From Planctomycetaceae bacterium (GTDB taxonomy: Bacteria > Planctomycetota > Planctomycetia > Pirellulales > Pirellulaceae): a stretch of DNA of 64,000 nucleotides. Both the position numbers and the translations under genes were made by a program. Below, piece by piece: positions 16,675 to 25,489 of the stretch; positions within the stretch are counted from its first letter, which is position 1, and every line of letters starts with the position of its first letter. The stretch is from the NCBI GenBank assembly GCA_016794985.1, contig JAEUIQ010000019.1, forward strand, positions 62,001-126,000, written 5' to 3'. The notes beneath the pieces are model-generated. The model did no database searches. It was not told the DNA's origin and saw only the letters and a list, made by a program, of their open reading frames with translations.

Positions 16675-17082
16675 GTGGGTCACGATCCTTCAAACCAAAA
16701 CAATCCCAACATCCCACCGTCACAGCAACCGCCATATGGGCAACCTCCGCAATCGCCGTATGCGACGCCGAACACATCCGGTTATCAAGCCGGTCCTTAC
16801 CCCGGACAGTATCCCCAACAGGGCGATGCCACAGGCGGGTTGATTCCGTACAAGAACCCGTTGGCGTTGATTGCTTATTATACCGGCGTTGCTTCCTTGA
16901 TTCCCTGCCTTGGTCTTGTGTTGAGTTTGGTAGCCATCGTGCTGGCCATCTTGGGTTTGATGGCTGTGAAGAAAAACCCAGTGATCTCCGGAACGGCCCA
17001 CGCTTGGGTGGCGATTGCGTTGAGTCTGTTTTCAATTTTCTACCACGTCGGCGTGGTTGTCCTCATGTCGGTGCTCAAGTGA
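16675..17082 (+). CDS. DUF4190-type small membrane protein with a proline-rich cytosolic head
   Basis: The product has 135 residues: a Gln/Pro/Tyr-rich head of about 55 residues (PPYGQPPQSPYATP), then two hydrophobic helices (about 63-95 and 107-132) matching the DUF4190 pattern, with the family's LAILGLMAVKKNP turn between them. GTG 16675 is chosen because AAAGG at 16663-16667 is well placed. The stop codon overlaps the GTG of the thymidine phosphorylase gene, so the two are translationally coupled although no functional link is evident. Function is unknown. Confidence 0.75.
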   Translation: MGHDPSNQNNPNIPPSQQPPYGQPPQSPYATPNTSGYQAGPYPGQYPQQGDATGGLIPYKNPLALIAYYTGVASLIPCLGLVLSLVAIVLAILGLMAVKKNPVISGTAHAWVAIALSLFSIFYHVGVVVLMSVLK

Positions 17083-18383
17083 ACATCGCGGAAATTATTG
17101 CCTGGAAGCGGGATGGTGGTGACTTAAGTGCCCGCCAAATTGCATGGGTCGTGGACAAGTTTGCGCGCGGCGAAATCGCCGATGCTCAGATGTCCGCGTT
17201 GGCGATGGCAATTTTCTTTCAGGACATGACGATTGAAGAGACGATCGAACTGACCTCGTCGATGTTGCATTCCGGCCGACCTCTAACTTGGCCGGAATCG
17301 GACCGCCCCAAAGTCGACAAGCATTCAACCGGCGGGATTGGCGACAAGATTTCGTTGCCTTTGGCTCCGATATGGGCCGCGTTGGGAATTGATGTTCCAA
17401 TGATTTCCGGCCGTGGTTTGGGGCCCACCGGCGGGACGCTAGACAAACTGGAAAGCATCCCGGGCTTCCAGGTCAACCTCAGTCGCGAGGCCATGGTCAA
17501 GGTGGTTCAGGAGGTTGGTTGTGTCATCGTGAGTGCCTCAGCGGACTTTGCTCCCGCAGACAAGAAATTGTACGCACTTCGCGACGTCACTGGCACGGTA
17601 GCTTCCATACCTTTGATCACCGCGAGCATCTTAAGCAAAAAGCTTTCCGAAGGCTTGGATGCATTGGTGATGGACATCAAATGGGGCAGCGGCGCGTTCA
17701 TGAAGCAGCGAGCGAAAGCCCTGGAGTTGGCGCATCGAATCGTGGCCGTGGCCAGGCATTTGGGGACTCCCACCCGCGCCATCCTGACCGACATGAACCA
17801 ACCGATTGGTCGCATGATCGGCAATGCCTGCGAAGTCCAAGAGTCGTTAGAAATCTTGGAAGGTGGTGGACCTGCCGATACTCGTGAACTAACGATGGTT
17901 CTGGCAACCCATGGTCTGCTGAGCGTCGGCTTGGAAAGCCAATGGGGTGCGGCCTGGAGATTAGTTCAGTCGGTTCTCGACAATGGAACGGCTCGAGAAA
18001 AGTTTGCTGCCATGGTGCAAGCCCAAGGTGGAGATTTGAAACAGTTTCGCCGGACTTTCGAGCGACGACCTTGGTTATCAGAGCGAACAGGATGGATCCA
18101 GCGTTTCGACTGCGAAAAGTTCGGGTATGCGATTATCGAAATGGGCGGCGGTCGAAAGCAAGCCATCGATCAACTAGATTATCGATGTGGGATCGAGTTG
18201 TTGGTTGAAGTTGGTAGCCATATCGAACGAGGCCAACCCTTGCTCAACATTCTGGACCACCCGCAGCCATCGCCGCGCGTTTGGGAAATTCTAGAACAAG
18301 CAATTTGCGTCTCAGAGGAACCTCCACTTGTGTCGAGCGGAGATGCCCCCTGGATGCTCGTCGAACAGAATGAAATCGAATGA
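17079..18383 (+). CDS. Thymidine/pyrimidine-nucleoside phosphorylase
   Basis: This 434-residue enzyme cleaves thymidine (or other pyrimidine nucleosides) with phosphate to give the base and (deoxy)ribose 1-phosphate in nucleoside salvage. The family pattern is clear: an N-terminal helical domain, KHSTGGIGDK at 81-90 (phosphate and substrate loop), then SGRGLGPTGGTLDKLESIPG, the thymidine phosphorylase signature. The length matches DeoA/Pdp. The start is GTG 17079 overlapping the previous stop (GTGA). The next gene, a thioredoxin-like protein, overlaps its stop by 4 bases. DeoA versus Pdp specificity cannot be decided from sequence by eye, so no symbol is given. Confidence 0.92.
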   Translation: MNIAEIIAWKRDGGDLSARQIAWVVDKFARGEIADAQMSALAMAIFFQDMTIEETIELTSSMLHSGRPLTWPESDRPKVDKHSTGGIGDKISLPLAPIWAALGIDVPMISGRGLGPTGGTLDKLESIPGFQVNLSREAMVKVVQEVGCVIVSASADFAPADKKLYALRDVTGTVASIPLITASILSKKLSEGLDALVMDIKWGSGAFMKQRAKALELAHRIVAVARHLGTPTRAILTDMNQPIGRMIGNACEVQESLEILEGGGPADTRELTMVLATHGLLSVGLESQWGAAWRLVQSVLDNGTAREKFAAMVQAQGGDLKQFRRTFERRPWLSERTGWIQRFDCEKFGYAIIEMGGGRKQAIDQLDYRCGIELLVEVGSHIERGQPLLNILDHPQPSPRVWEILEQAICVSEEPPLVSSGDAPWMLVEQNEIE

Positions 18384-18940
18384 ACTGGAACGAACTTCTC
18401 GCTCAGTCCTTAGGCTACGAAACGTTTCTCGAGAAACACGGTACGTCGAATGATTGCGATCGATGGCAGTATTCGCTGGAAGCCGTCGAATTGACACCCA
18501 ATCAACTGGAAATACTGGGAACGTTTCGTCGGCGCATGACACTGCTGTGCATGGCCGGTGCGTGGTGTGGGGACTGTGTCGAGCACGTTCCGATCTTGCG
18601 ACGTTTTGAACTTCATTCTTCTTTAGTCCAATTGCGTCTCATCGACCGCGAAGCGAATCAGGATTTGAAACAGTACTTGACGATTTGCGGGGCAGCTCGC
18701 GTGCCGCAAACCGTGGTGTTGAGCGAGGACGGACTATTTGTCGACCGTTGGGGCGACCGTCCCTTGGCCAAGTATCGAGACATGGCAGCCAAGTTGAATG
18801 GTGCCGCGTGCTCGAGTGGTTTGGTCTTTCCAGGCGATAACTTGCGCACGACCATCGTCCAAAACTGGTTCGAGGAATTGGAACGCTGCCAACACATTTT
18901 GCGCACGTCACCTTCGCTGCGTAAACGCTACAACGATTAG
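18380..18940 (+). CDS. Thioredoxin-fold protein (thioredoxin-9/BrxC-like)
   Basis: The 186-residue cytosolic protein has a redox motif WCGDC (residues 63-67) in the setting LLCMAGAWCGDC and a downstream cis-proline region ARVPQTVVLSEDG, both thioredoxin hallmarks. No signal peptide is visible, so a role in cytoplasmic thiol reduction is likely. ATG 18380 overlaps the thymidine phosphorylase stop. The last 50 residues contain several charged residues and a stray cysteine pair. Specific partners are unknown. Confidence 0.82.
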   Translation: MNWNELLAQSLGYETFLEKHGTSNDCDRWQYSLEAVELTPNQLEILGTFRRRMTLLCMAGAWCGDCVEHVPILRRFELHSSLVQLRLIDREANQDLKQYLTICGAARVPQTVVLSEDGLFVDRWGDRPLAKYRDMAAKLNGAACSSGLVFPGDNLRTTIVQNWFEELERCQHILRTSPSLRKRYND

Positions 18941-19114
18941 CCACTCCTCCAAATCCTGGTTCGCTAGTTGCCCTTGCGCCACGACGTGCCGAGCTAGCAT
19001 GGCCTGCGAAAAATCCTGGAGACCTTGCCCCGATCAGCAATTGACTCGTGAACATCTTGTTCCGTAACCGCGTACTAGACTTGGTGCAGAGTTACGTATT
19101 GCGGGAGAATGCAC

Positions 19115-19369
19115 GTGTCTACTGTTTATCGACGTCGCCGCTCCAACCGGCGTGGTTCGCCTTTAGCAGCCATCACAACCGAGTCGCTGGGAGTGCTTGG
19201 CATCCTATCGTTAGCGGCATGGACGGCGATGCCTCTGCCGGAGCCGCCCCAGCCACCGACGGCGCCTGCTCCTTTGCCGGCGTCCATTTCACCACGCGTG
19301 CTCCCAAGATCAAATTCGGTCGACGACGAAACTCGTTGGAAGTTTGCGATTCAAAACATCCGCCGTTGA
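19115..19369 (+). CDS. Small predicted membrane protein
   Basis: This 84-residue product has an Arg-rich start (YRRRRSNRRGS), one hydrophobic segment (SLGVLGILSLAAWTAMPL, about 24-41) and a proline-rich outer part (PEPPQPPTAPAP). The start at GTG 19115 is preferred because GGGAG at 19103-19107 lies 7 bases upstream; an in-frame ATG at 19109 is too close to that site. It precedes the ABC-2 exporter genes by 116 bases. There is no recognisable domain; it may be an accessory of the exporter or independent. Confidence 0.5.
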   Translation: MSTVYRRRRSNRRGSPLAAITTESLGVLGILSLAAWTAMPLPEPPQPPTAPAPLPASISPRVLPRSNSVDDETRWKFAIQNIRR

Positions 19370-19485
19370 TTTGGTTGATCCGATTTCGCCCAAATCTTGC
19401 CGGGCACTTGCCAAGATCGATTGATTGCTTTACGAATAGCCACGATCCTGTTCCCATCCTGCCCGCGCAAGAGTGCTCCGAATCG

Positions 19486-20385
19486 ATGATCAATCCACTG
19501 ATGGTCTACGCCTTTGAAGTGCGGAAATCGTATGGCGACCGCGTTGCGGTCGACGGCCTGACATTGACAGTCCCACAAGGGCAGACTCTTGGATTGTTGG
19601 GGCCGAATGGCGCTGGCAAGACCACAACGCTGCATCTACTCATTGGACTGCTGAAACCGGATTCCGGTCGCGTTTCGATTTCTGGCAGCGAGCAGGTCGA
19701 CACGCGAGAGATTCGCTCCTTGATTGGGATCGCCCCGCAGTCCCTGTCTTTGTACGAAGAATTGACCGCTGAAGAGAACTTGAATTTTTTTGGCCGGCTC
19801 TATGGTCTGCGCGGGGAGCGGCTGCGGGCTCGGGTCGAGTGGGCGTTAGACTTCGCGAATTTGCAAGATCGCAGGCGACATCGTGTCCAGACCTACTCGG
19901 GCGGCATGAAGCGCCGACTCAACTTCGCATGTGCGTTGGTCCACGAGCCCAAACTGGTTCTCTTGGACGAGCCGACCGTTGGTGTCGACCCTCAATCTCG
20001 CAATCATATTTTCGAAGGCATCCGACAATTGCAAAAATCGGGGCTGACGATTATCTACACCACACATTACATGGAAGAAGCACAGAAGCTCTGCGACCAA
20101 GTCGCGATCATCGATCATGGAAAACTGTTGGAGTTGGGCACTGTTCGGGAATTGATCCAGCGACACGGTGGCGTCAGCGTTGTCACGGGCGAATGCACCA
20201 CGGCTCCGCCTTCAACGTGGCCCGGTCGATGGGACGGGCTAGTCTGGCGGATGGAAACGGAATCGCCACTAGAGACTTTGCAGCAGTATTCGATTCAGAC
20301 CAGTCATTTTACTCGACTCCAGATTGATCAACCCGATCTGGAATCGGTTTTCCTGCGTTTGACTGGAAGGAGCTTGCGGGACTAA
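19486..20385 (+). CDS. ABC-2 type exporter ATPase subunit
   Basis: This 299-residue ATP-binding protein has Walker A GPNGAGKTT (39-47), a Q-loop after GIAPQSLSLYE, ABC signature YSGGMKRR and Walker B LVLLDEPTVGVDP. The last about 70 residues are a C-terminal extension common to ABC-2 exporters. It partners the permease gene that starts within its stop codon (TAATG). The open frame extends far upstream, but homology begins only with this methionine or the one at 19501. CcmA/NatA/YhaQ-type exporters share this layout; the substrate is unknown. Confidence 0.92.
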   Translation: MINPLMVYAFEVRKSYGDRVAVDGLTLTVPQGQTLGLLGPNGAGKTTTLHLLIGLLKPDSGRVSISGSEQVDTREIRSLIGIAPQSLSLYEELTAEENLNFFGRLYGLRGERLRARVEWALDFANLQDRRRHRVQTYSGGMKRRLNFACALVHEPKLVLLDEPTVGVDPQSRNHIFEGIRQLQKSGLTIIYTTHYMEEAQKLCDQVAIIDHGKLLELGTVRELIQRHGGVSVVTGECTTAPPSTWPGRWDGLVWRMETESPLETLQQYSIQTSHFTRLQIDQPDLESVFLRLTGRSLRD

Positions 20386-21701
20386 TGGAAAACATCATTG
20401 CAATTGCCTGGAAAGATCTGCTGTTGCTGTCGCGAGATCGCATGGCCATGTTTTTTCTTTTGGCATTCCCGGTTCTGATGGGCGTGCTGTTTGGGCTCAT
20501 GTACCAAAACACCGGCTCGCCAAAACCGGGTGGATTGGCGGTTGGGGTCGTGGATGAAGATCAGTCCACAATGTCGGAGACATTTATCAAGAATCTCGTC
20601 GCAAACGAAGTCTTGAAAGTCGAGACGATGGACATGGAATCGGCCAAAGAAAAAATTCGCAAAGGTGTGATTGCTGGAATTGTCGTGCTACCGCCGGGAT
20701 TTGGTGACTCGGCCGGCGTCTTTTGGGCGACGAACCAAGTGCCGATCCGTGTTGGCCGCGATCCTTCGCGAGCTGCGGAAGCGGCGATGCTGGATGGATT
20801 CTTGATGGAAGCCTCTGGCAAGCTGATCGCGGAACGATTTAGAGACACGAATTACATACGTGGCGTCATCGCGGATCAGAAGCAAGCCCTGGAAGCGGAC
20901 TCGACAATGAACCCCTTGAACAAACTGGTATTGGGCCAACTGTTTTCGAGTATGGATGGGCTTTTCGACAACTTGGACAAGGTTTCGGAAATCGAGAATG
21001 CCGAAGGGGGCGTCGGCAATCCAGTAATGAACGATGGATTCCAATTCGCCAAAATCGAGTCGTTTGATGCATTCGAGAGACCCACAAAAACAGGCCCGGC
21101 CATTCGCAGCGGCTGGGACATTAGCTTTCCCCAGTCGATTTTGTGGGGTGTGATGGGCAGTGCCGCAGGCTTCGCAATCTCCTTGGTGCGTGAGCGATCA
21201 CGAGGAACACTGCTTCGCTTGCAAACATCGCCGGTTCGATCGTGGCAAGTGATTCTGGGAAAAGGACTGGGCTGCTTTATTGCGACGATGGCTGTTTTGG
21301 TCGTGATGGTCGCCTTGGGTCTGTTCCTTGGCATGCGTCCGCAAAGCCCTGCCCTGTTGGCGTGCTCGTCGATCGTTGTCGCATTATGTTTTGTCGGAAT
21401 CATGATGGCCATGAGTGCGCTGGGTACGACCGAAGAAGGCGTGGGCGGGGCCGGTTGGGCCATCAACATGGTGATGGCGATGTTCGGTGGAGCGATGATG
21501 CCGTTGGCCTTCATGCCTGGGTTCATGAAAGTCGCCAGCGATTTTAGTCCGGTCAAATGGGCGATTGTGTCTTTGGAAGCAGCTATTTGGCGAGGCTACT
21601 CTTTGCAAGAGATGCTCTGGCCTTGGTCTATCCTGCTGATCATTGGCAGCGTTGGCTTTGCCATGGGACTCTACTTCTTCGAACGCAATCAATCCAAATA
21701 G
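20385..21701 (+). CDS. ABC-2 type exporter permease
   Basis: The 438-residue membrane protein has the classical ABC-2 layout: one N-terminal helix (about 22-40), a large extracytoplasmic domain (to about 245), then about five helices at the C-terminal end. The cytoplasmic RERSRGTLLRLQTSP stretch is the family's conserved coupling region. It overlaps the ATPase gene by one base, so the two subunits are made together. The long outer domain is typical of YhgE/DrrB-like exporters of hydrophobic compounds or polymers. Confidence 0.9.
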   Translation: MENIIAIAWKDLLLLSRDRMAMFFLLAFPVLMGVLFGLMYQNTGSPKPGGLAVGVVDEDQSTMSETFIKNLVANEVLKVETMDMESAKEKIRKGVIAGIVVLPPGFGDSAGVFWATNQVPIRVGRDPSRAAEAAMLDGFLMEASGKLIAERFRDTNYIRGVIADQKQALEADSTMNPLNKLVLGQLFSSMDGLFDNLDKVSEIENAEGGVGNPVMNDGFQFAKIESFDAFERPTKTGPAIRSGWDISFPQSILWGVMGSAAGFAISLVRERSRGTLLRLQTSPVRSWQVILGKGLGCFIATMAVLVVMVALGLFLGMRPQSPALLACSSIVVALCFVGIMMAMSALGTTEEGVGGAGWAINMVMAMFGGAMMPLAFMPGFMKVASDFSPVKWAIVSLEAAIWRGYSLQEMLWPWSILLIIGSVGFAMGLYFFERNQSK

Positions 21702-21836
21702 TCGTACCACAAAATCGCGGGGATAACGCGTCTTGCCGCGTGAAAGTCAGCCACTTAGAATTGCGACGTTGGCCGGATTGGGTATGCCGTAACGAGTCCA
21801 GGGTTTCGAACGGCAATCTAGCGGCGGAGTTCGCGG

Positions 21837-23279
21837 ATGTTCATTTTTCATCCCGCAGAGTGTCGTAGATCGCGTCAGCAAGTTGCCAATTCGCGATTGA
21901 AGTGTCGATTTGTTTTTATCTGGTACGGGGTGTTCTTTGGTTGCGTCGTCGCGTGGCTGTCGGAAGTTGCGGCGCAACAAATAACGGTTCAACAGCCGGT
22001 CTTCGGAGTTTCACTGGATGCGGATGGTTTGCTAAAGCACCAACGGTTCGCTGCCGTTGGTGGCGCCGAAGCGATGGAGCGGGTTGCAGCGGCCAGACAA
22101 CGACAGGGGCAACCGGTGGCCAAGTTTGCCAAGTGGCGAAAGGTCTCGCTGCGTCGATTGGAAGCACAACTGGCCGCGTTGGATTCCGCGCGACTTCCGG
22201 AAGAACTGTGTTGCCTGGCTGGTCTGAAGCGAATCGAAGCTGTCTTTCTGATGGTGGAGGACCACGACATCGTTGTCGCGGGCCCGGCTGCCAATTGGAT
22301 GATCGACTTGGCGGGTCAAGCACGTGCCGTCGATGACGGTCACCCAACACTTCAATTGGAAGATCTGCTGACGGCGCTGCAATGTTTTGCTCCGGGTGGG
22401 CCGGCGAATCCTTGGGTTGCTTGCTCGATTGATCCTACCGAGGCCGGCCTGCGGGCGTACACGGACTTCGTTCGGCAAATCCCGGCTCAAGTCACAGTCG
22501 CGCAGCAAGCCGAACTGGCGCGGACGGCTCCGCAAGAGTTGGCCAACCGACTTGGTTTAGCGAATGTTCGTGTCTGGGGGATACCCGCCGAATCCCGCAT
22601 GGCCTTGATCATGATCGAAGCCGACTACCGCATGAAAATGATGGCGGTGGATTTGGAGCCTGCGCCGCCAAAAATCACAACTTTCTGCGAAGCCATCGAC
22701 AGCCCGATTTCGGGAGCCCAGCGATGGTGGTTGACTCCGAATTATGAAATATTGACGCAATCGGCCGATGCCAAATCCTTGCGAATCTCGGGGCCAGGGA
22801 TTCAATTGAATACCGAGGATGTCGTCGTTTTTCCAGCGGGCCAACAACCAGCGGTCCCGCCAGCCGCTGCACCGCGAGCGGCGCGACAATACGCAGCTTC
22901 ATTCACCAAACACTACGTAACCTTAGCTCAACAGAAAACCGTATTTGCTCAGTTGCAAACCGTGGTCGATCTGTTAGTGATGGCTGCTTGGCTAAACAAA
23001 GTCAACGCTTGGGAACAAATGGATTGGAACGGCGGCAGACTCTTCGATCCGAGCTATCGGTGCGGACCAAAACGTGTCGCGGCCAAACAGGTGCCGTGTG
23101 TCGCCAACGCGATCTGGAAAAACCGCTTGTTGGTATTTCCAGTAGGTGGCGGTGTCTCCATATCCCCCACCTCCGCCTTGGAACCAGGCGTATTGCGAAC
23201 GGACTCGAATCAGCAATTGGAGCTTTTGACGGGCGAAGTCAAACTCCCAACTGACGAGTCGATCTGGTGGTGGGATTAG
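21837..23279 (+). CDS. DUF1598 domain-containing exported protein
   Basis: This is a 480-residue protein with an N-terminal hydrophobic segment (about 24-44) ending in a signal-peptidase-like VAAQ. The body contains the extended RVWGIPAESRMALIMIEADYRMKMMA-type stretch (about 246-271) that I associate with the DUF1598 family of planctomycetes, followed by a W-rich region and a Pro/Ala linker. DUF1598 has no known function. It stands alone, 135 bases after the ABC exporter operon on the same strand. The start at ATG 21837 is preceded by GGCGGAG. Confidence 0.75.
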   Translation: MFIFHPAECRRSRQQVANSRLKCRFVFIWYGVFFGCVVAWLSEVAAQQITVQQPVFGVSLDADGLLKHQRFAAVGGAEAMERVAAARQRQGQPVAKFAKWRKVSLRRLEAQLAALDSARLPEELCCLAGLKRIEAVFLMVEDHDIVVAGPAANWMIDLAGQARAVDDGHPTLQLEDLLTALQCFAPGGPANPWVACSIDPTEAGLRAYTDFVRQIPAQVTVAQQAELARTAPQELANRLGLANVRVWGIPAESRMALIMIEADYRMKMMAVDLEPAPPKITTFCEAIDSPISGAQRWWLTPNYEILTQSADAKSLRISGPGIQLNTEDVVVFPAGQQPAVPPAAAPRAARQYAASFTKHYVTLAQQKTVFAQLQTVVDLLVMAAWLNKVNAWEQMDWNGGRLFDPSYRCGPKRVAAKQVPCVANAIWKNRLLVFPVGGGVSISPTSALEPGVLRTDSNQQLELLTGEVKLPTDESIWWWD

Positions 23280-23331
23280 CCATTTCATCCAATCGAGGGA
23301 TCACTTACCACCTCCCCGCGATACTGCAAAG

Positions 23332-23425
23332 CCGTGCAGGATTTTTCCGGCGAGCGCCGGCCCGAACGGGGCGAAACGATCCTAGCAAGACAATCCTAAC
23401 AAGTTGGCGCGAGCCACCGCTTGGA
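23332..23425 (-). repeat. REP-like dispersed repeat, degenerate copy 1
   Basis: Elements of the family are recognisable in order: GGATTTTTCCGGCGA, a hairpin CGGCCCGAACGGGGCG, GAAAC and GCGCGAGCCACCGC. Compared with the copy at 23640-23704 it is diverged, especially in the middle. Confidence 0.5.
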
Positions 23426-23639
23426 TGGACACCTCGTCCAGAACAGGCGTGAAAGGCCGCCCCAAGAGGCTGCGCTTTGGCAACCCAAAATGCTTCTACT
23501 CTTTGCCTCTGCCGGTATGAAGCTGGAACAGACCGCTCGATGTCGTTGGCAGAGTTCGGCCAATTCGTTAAAATCTGGGGCTTCCGCGACCATGGGCTGG
23601 TAGTCGCTGCCTGGCACCCTACCAACTCCACAACGCGGT

Positions 23640-23704
23640 GAAGCATTTTTCCTGGCAAGAACGGCCGAAACAACCCGAGCCGGTGTGCGTGAGCCACCGG
23701 TTGG
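23640..23704 (-). repeat. REP-like dispersed repeat, copy 2
   Basis: GAAGCATTTTTCCTGGCAAG, an ACGGCC remnant of the hairpin, GAAACAACCCGAGCCGG, and TGTGCGTGAGCCACCGGTT are seen. The copy at 51281-51370 matches in the same orientation and the copy at 27042-27176 in reverse. Confidence 0.7.
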
Positions 23705-23720
23705 TTTGATGTCACGATCA

Positions 23721-23789
23721 GAAACGGCCTGAACGGCCGACACAAGTGCGGAGGTCGCGCACTTAGACATGCTTCACAGCGTTGCCAAC
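23721..23789 (+). repeat. REP-like dispersed repeat, partial copy 3
   Basis: AACGGCCTGAACGGCCGACACAAG matches the hairpin and flank of the 72-bp repeats (GGCCCGAATGGGCCGACACA), and ATGCTTCACAGCGTTGCC matches the opposite end of the element. It lies 53 bases before the yebC start codon. Confidence 0.55.
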
Positions 23790-23841
23790 TCGGAACGGGG
23801 TTCCCCAACGGTGTATCACTCGATTAAAGAGACCAAACGAT

Positions 23842-24564
23842 ATGGGTCGAGATTTCGAAAATCGCAAACACTCGATCATGAAGACGAGTGCCCAAAAGTC
23901 CAAACTGTATTCGAAGTACGGCAAGCAATTGTACGTGTGTGCGAAAAACAGTGGAGCTGACCCGGTCGCCAATGGCGCACTGAAGCTTTTGATTGACAAA
24001 GCCAAACGAGAACAAGTTCCCGCGCACGTGATCGAAAAGGCTCTGGAAAAAGCGGCGGGAACCGGTGGCGAAGATTTTGTGACCACTCGCTACGAAGGCT
24101 ACGGACCGAGCGGCTGTTCGGTGATGGTCGACTGTTTGACCGACAACTACAACCGCACCATTACGGATGTTCGAAACTGTTTCACGAAAACCGGCTTCAA
24201 AATGGGCGCTCCGGGCGCGACAGCCCATTTGTTCGACCATTTGTCAATTTTTCAATTTGCGGGAGACAACTCGGAAACCGTTTTGGAGGCTCTGTTGGAG
24301 GCGGATGTTGACGTCTCGGACGTGGAGTCGAAGGAAGGCATGATTTCGGTTTTCGCACCGGCTTCCGAGTTTGCCAAAGCTCGTCAAGCGTTGCACCAAT
24401 CGTTCCCCAACGTCACATTTGAAACGGAAGAAATCAGCTTTGTTCCACAAAGCCGTGTGCAGATCTCACCGGACGATGTACCGATGTTTGAAAAGTTCAT
24501 GAACATGCTTAATGATTGCGACGACGTCCAAGAGATTTATCACAACGCCACCTTGCCGAGTTGA
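23842..24564 (+). CDS. YebC/PmpR family protein
   Basis: The 240-residue protein is of the YebC/PmpR (TACO1) family. The diagnostic start is MGRDFENRKHSIMKTSAQKS, close to the usual MGRxWxxKKxxKxxxDAxRGK/xxSK type; the middle has DNYNRTITDVRNCFTK and the end a YHN motif. Family members act as DNA-binding regulators and, more recently, as ribosome-associated factors easing polyproline translation. The sequence is nearer the YeeN-like subgroup than canonical YebC. A 7-bp inverted repeat straddles the stop codon (24555-24576) without a T-run. Confidence 0.9.
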   Translation: MGRDFENRKHSIMKTSAQKSKLYSKYGKQLYVCAKNSGADPVANGALKLLIDKAKREQVPAHVIEKALEKAAGTGGEDFVTTRYEGYGPSGCSVMVDCLTDNYNRTITDVRNCFTKTGFKMGAPGATAHLFDHLSIFQFAGDNSETVLEALLEADVDVSDVESKEGMISVFAPASEFAKARQALHQSFPNVTFETEEISFVPQSRVQISPDDVPMFEKFMNMLNDCDDVQEIYHNATLPS

Positions 24565-24609
24565 ACCCGACTCGGCCCAGCATACTGAAAAGGTCCGAGG
24601 CTTTGTCTC

Positions 24610-25440
24610 ATGCCAGATGAATCCGAGTATGTCTTAGGGACAGGGGCTGACGAACTTGAAAGATTGGCCTTTCAACATCGTCTGTGGTGCGATGCCGCGC
24701 ATCAGGCGTGGCGGATTGCCAAGCTGCGAATGGGACAAAGGGTGCTGGATGTTGGATGCGGTCCGGGCTTCGCCTCGTTCGACTTAGCCCAATTGGTGAC
24801 GCGAAGAGGTTGTGTGGTCGGAGTCGATGAATCCCATCGATTTATCGCTTATCTCAACGAACAAGCAACCGCCCGTCATTTGCCGCAACTCAGCGGACGA
24901 GTCGGTGATGTACACGCGTTGCCCAATTTGCTGGCCGACCAACAACCGTTCGACCTGGCCTACGTTCGTTGGTTATTGTGTTTTGTTCGCGACCCGAACG
25001 CTGTCGTTGCGGGTATCGTCGAGTCATTGCGTCCCGGGGGAGCGATTGTCGTCCACGATTACTTCCATTACGAATCGCTGACAACGGCCCCGAAGTCCGC
25101 GGTACACGACCGAGTGGTACGGGCCACGATGCAGAGCTGGCGAGATCGCGGCGGCAACACCGACATTGGTGGCGAATTGCCGCAGATTTTCGCGAATCAT
25201 GGCTGTGAATGTGTTCACCTCACGACTCACGCTCGGATCGCTCGCGGAACGGACACCATGTTTCATTGGCCGGAGTTGTGGTGGCAGATCTATGCCCCGA
25301 AACTGGTGGCGATGGGCTACTTATCAGACGCGGACTGTCAGGAACTTTTGTCCTTGATTGATTCGATCGAACAGGATCCGAATCGATTCATCCACTGCCC
25401 AACCGTGTACGAATTTGTGTTTCGAAAAGCACCGCTTTGA
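24610..25440 (+). CDS. Class I SAM-dependent methyltransferase
   Basis: This 276-residue enzyme has motif I VLDVGCGPGFAS (about 45-56), acidic motif II VVGVDES, and motif IV in FDLAYVRWLLCF, a ubiE/UbiG-like fold. The C-terminal third is helical and may form the acceptor lid. The methyl acceptor is unknown. It lies 45 bases after yebC on the same strand, possibly co-transcribed, although an imperfect hairpin lies between them. Confidence 0.85.
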   Translation: MPDESEYVLGTGADELERLAFQHRLWCDAAHQAWRIAKLRMGQRVLDVGCGPGFASFDLAQLVTRRGCVVGVDESHRFIAYLNEQATARHLPQLSGRVGDVHALPNLLADQQPFDLAYVRWLLCFVRDPNAVVAGIVESLRPGGAIVVHDYFHYESLTTAPKSAVHDRVVRATMQSWRDRGGNTDIGGELPQIFANHGCECVHLTTHARIARGTDTMFHWPELWWQIYAPKLVAMGYLSDADCQELLSLIDSIEQDPNRFIHCPTVYEFVFRKAPL

Positions 25441-25489
25441 TCTTGGGTTGCGGAGTATTGCCCGAGCTCGATCGCTCGGGGAACCCGGA

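Larger units (their letters stand above)
23280..23841. other. Intergenic region loaded with REP-like repeat copies
   Basis: These 562 bases between the DUF1598 and YebC genes hold at least three copies of the dispersed hairpin repeat (about 23332-23425, 23640-23704 and 23721-23789) and no supported gene. Confidence 0.6.

Noticed and set aside
24555..24576. Hairpin across the yebC stop as terminator
   Set aside because: The 7-bp stem has no T-run, and the next gene starts 34 bases later.
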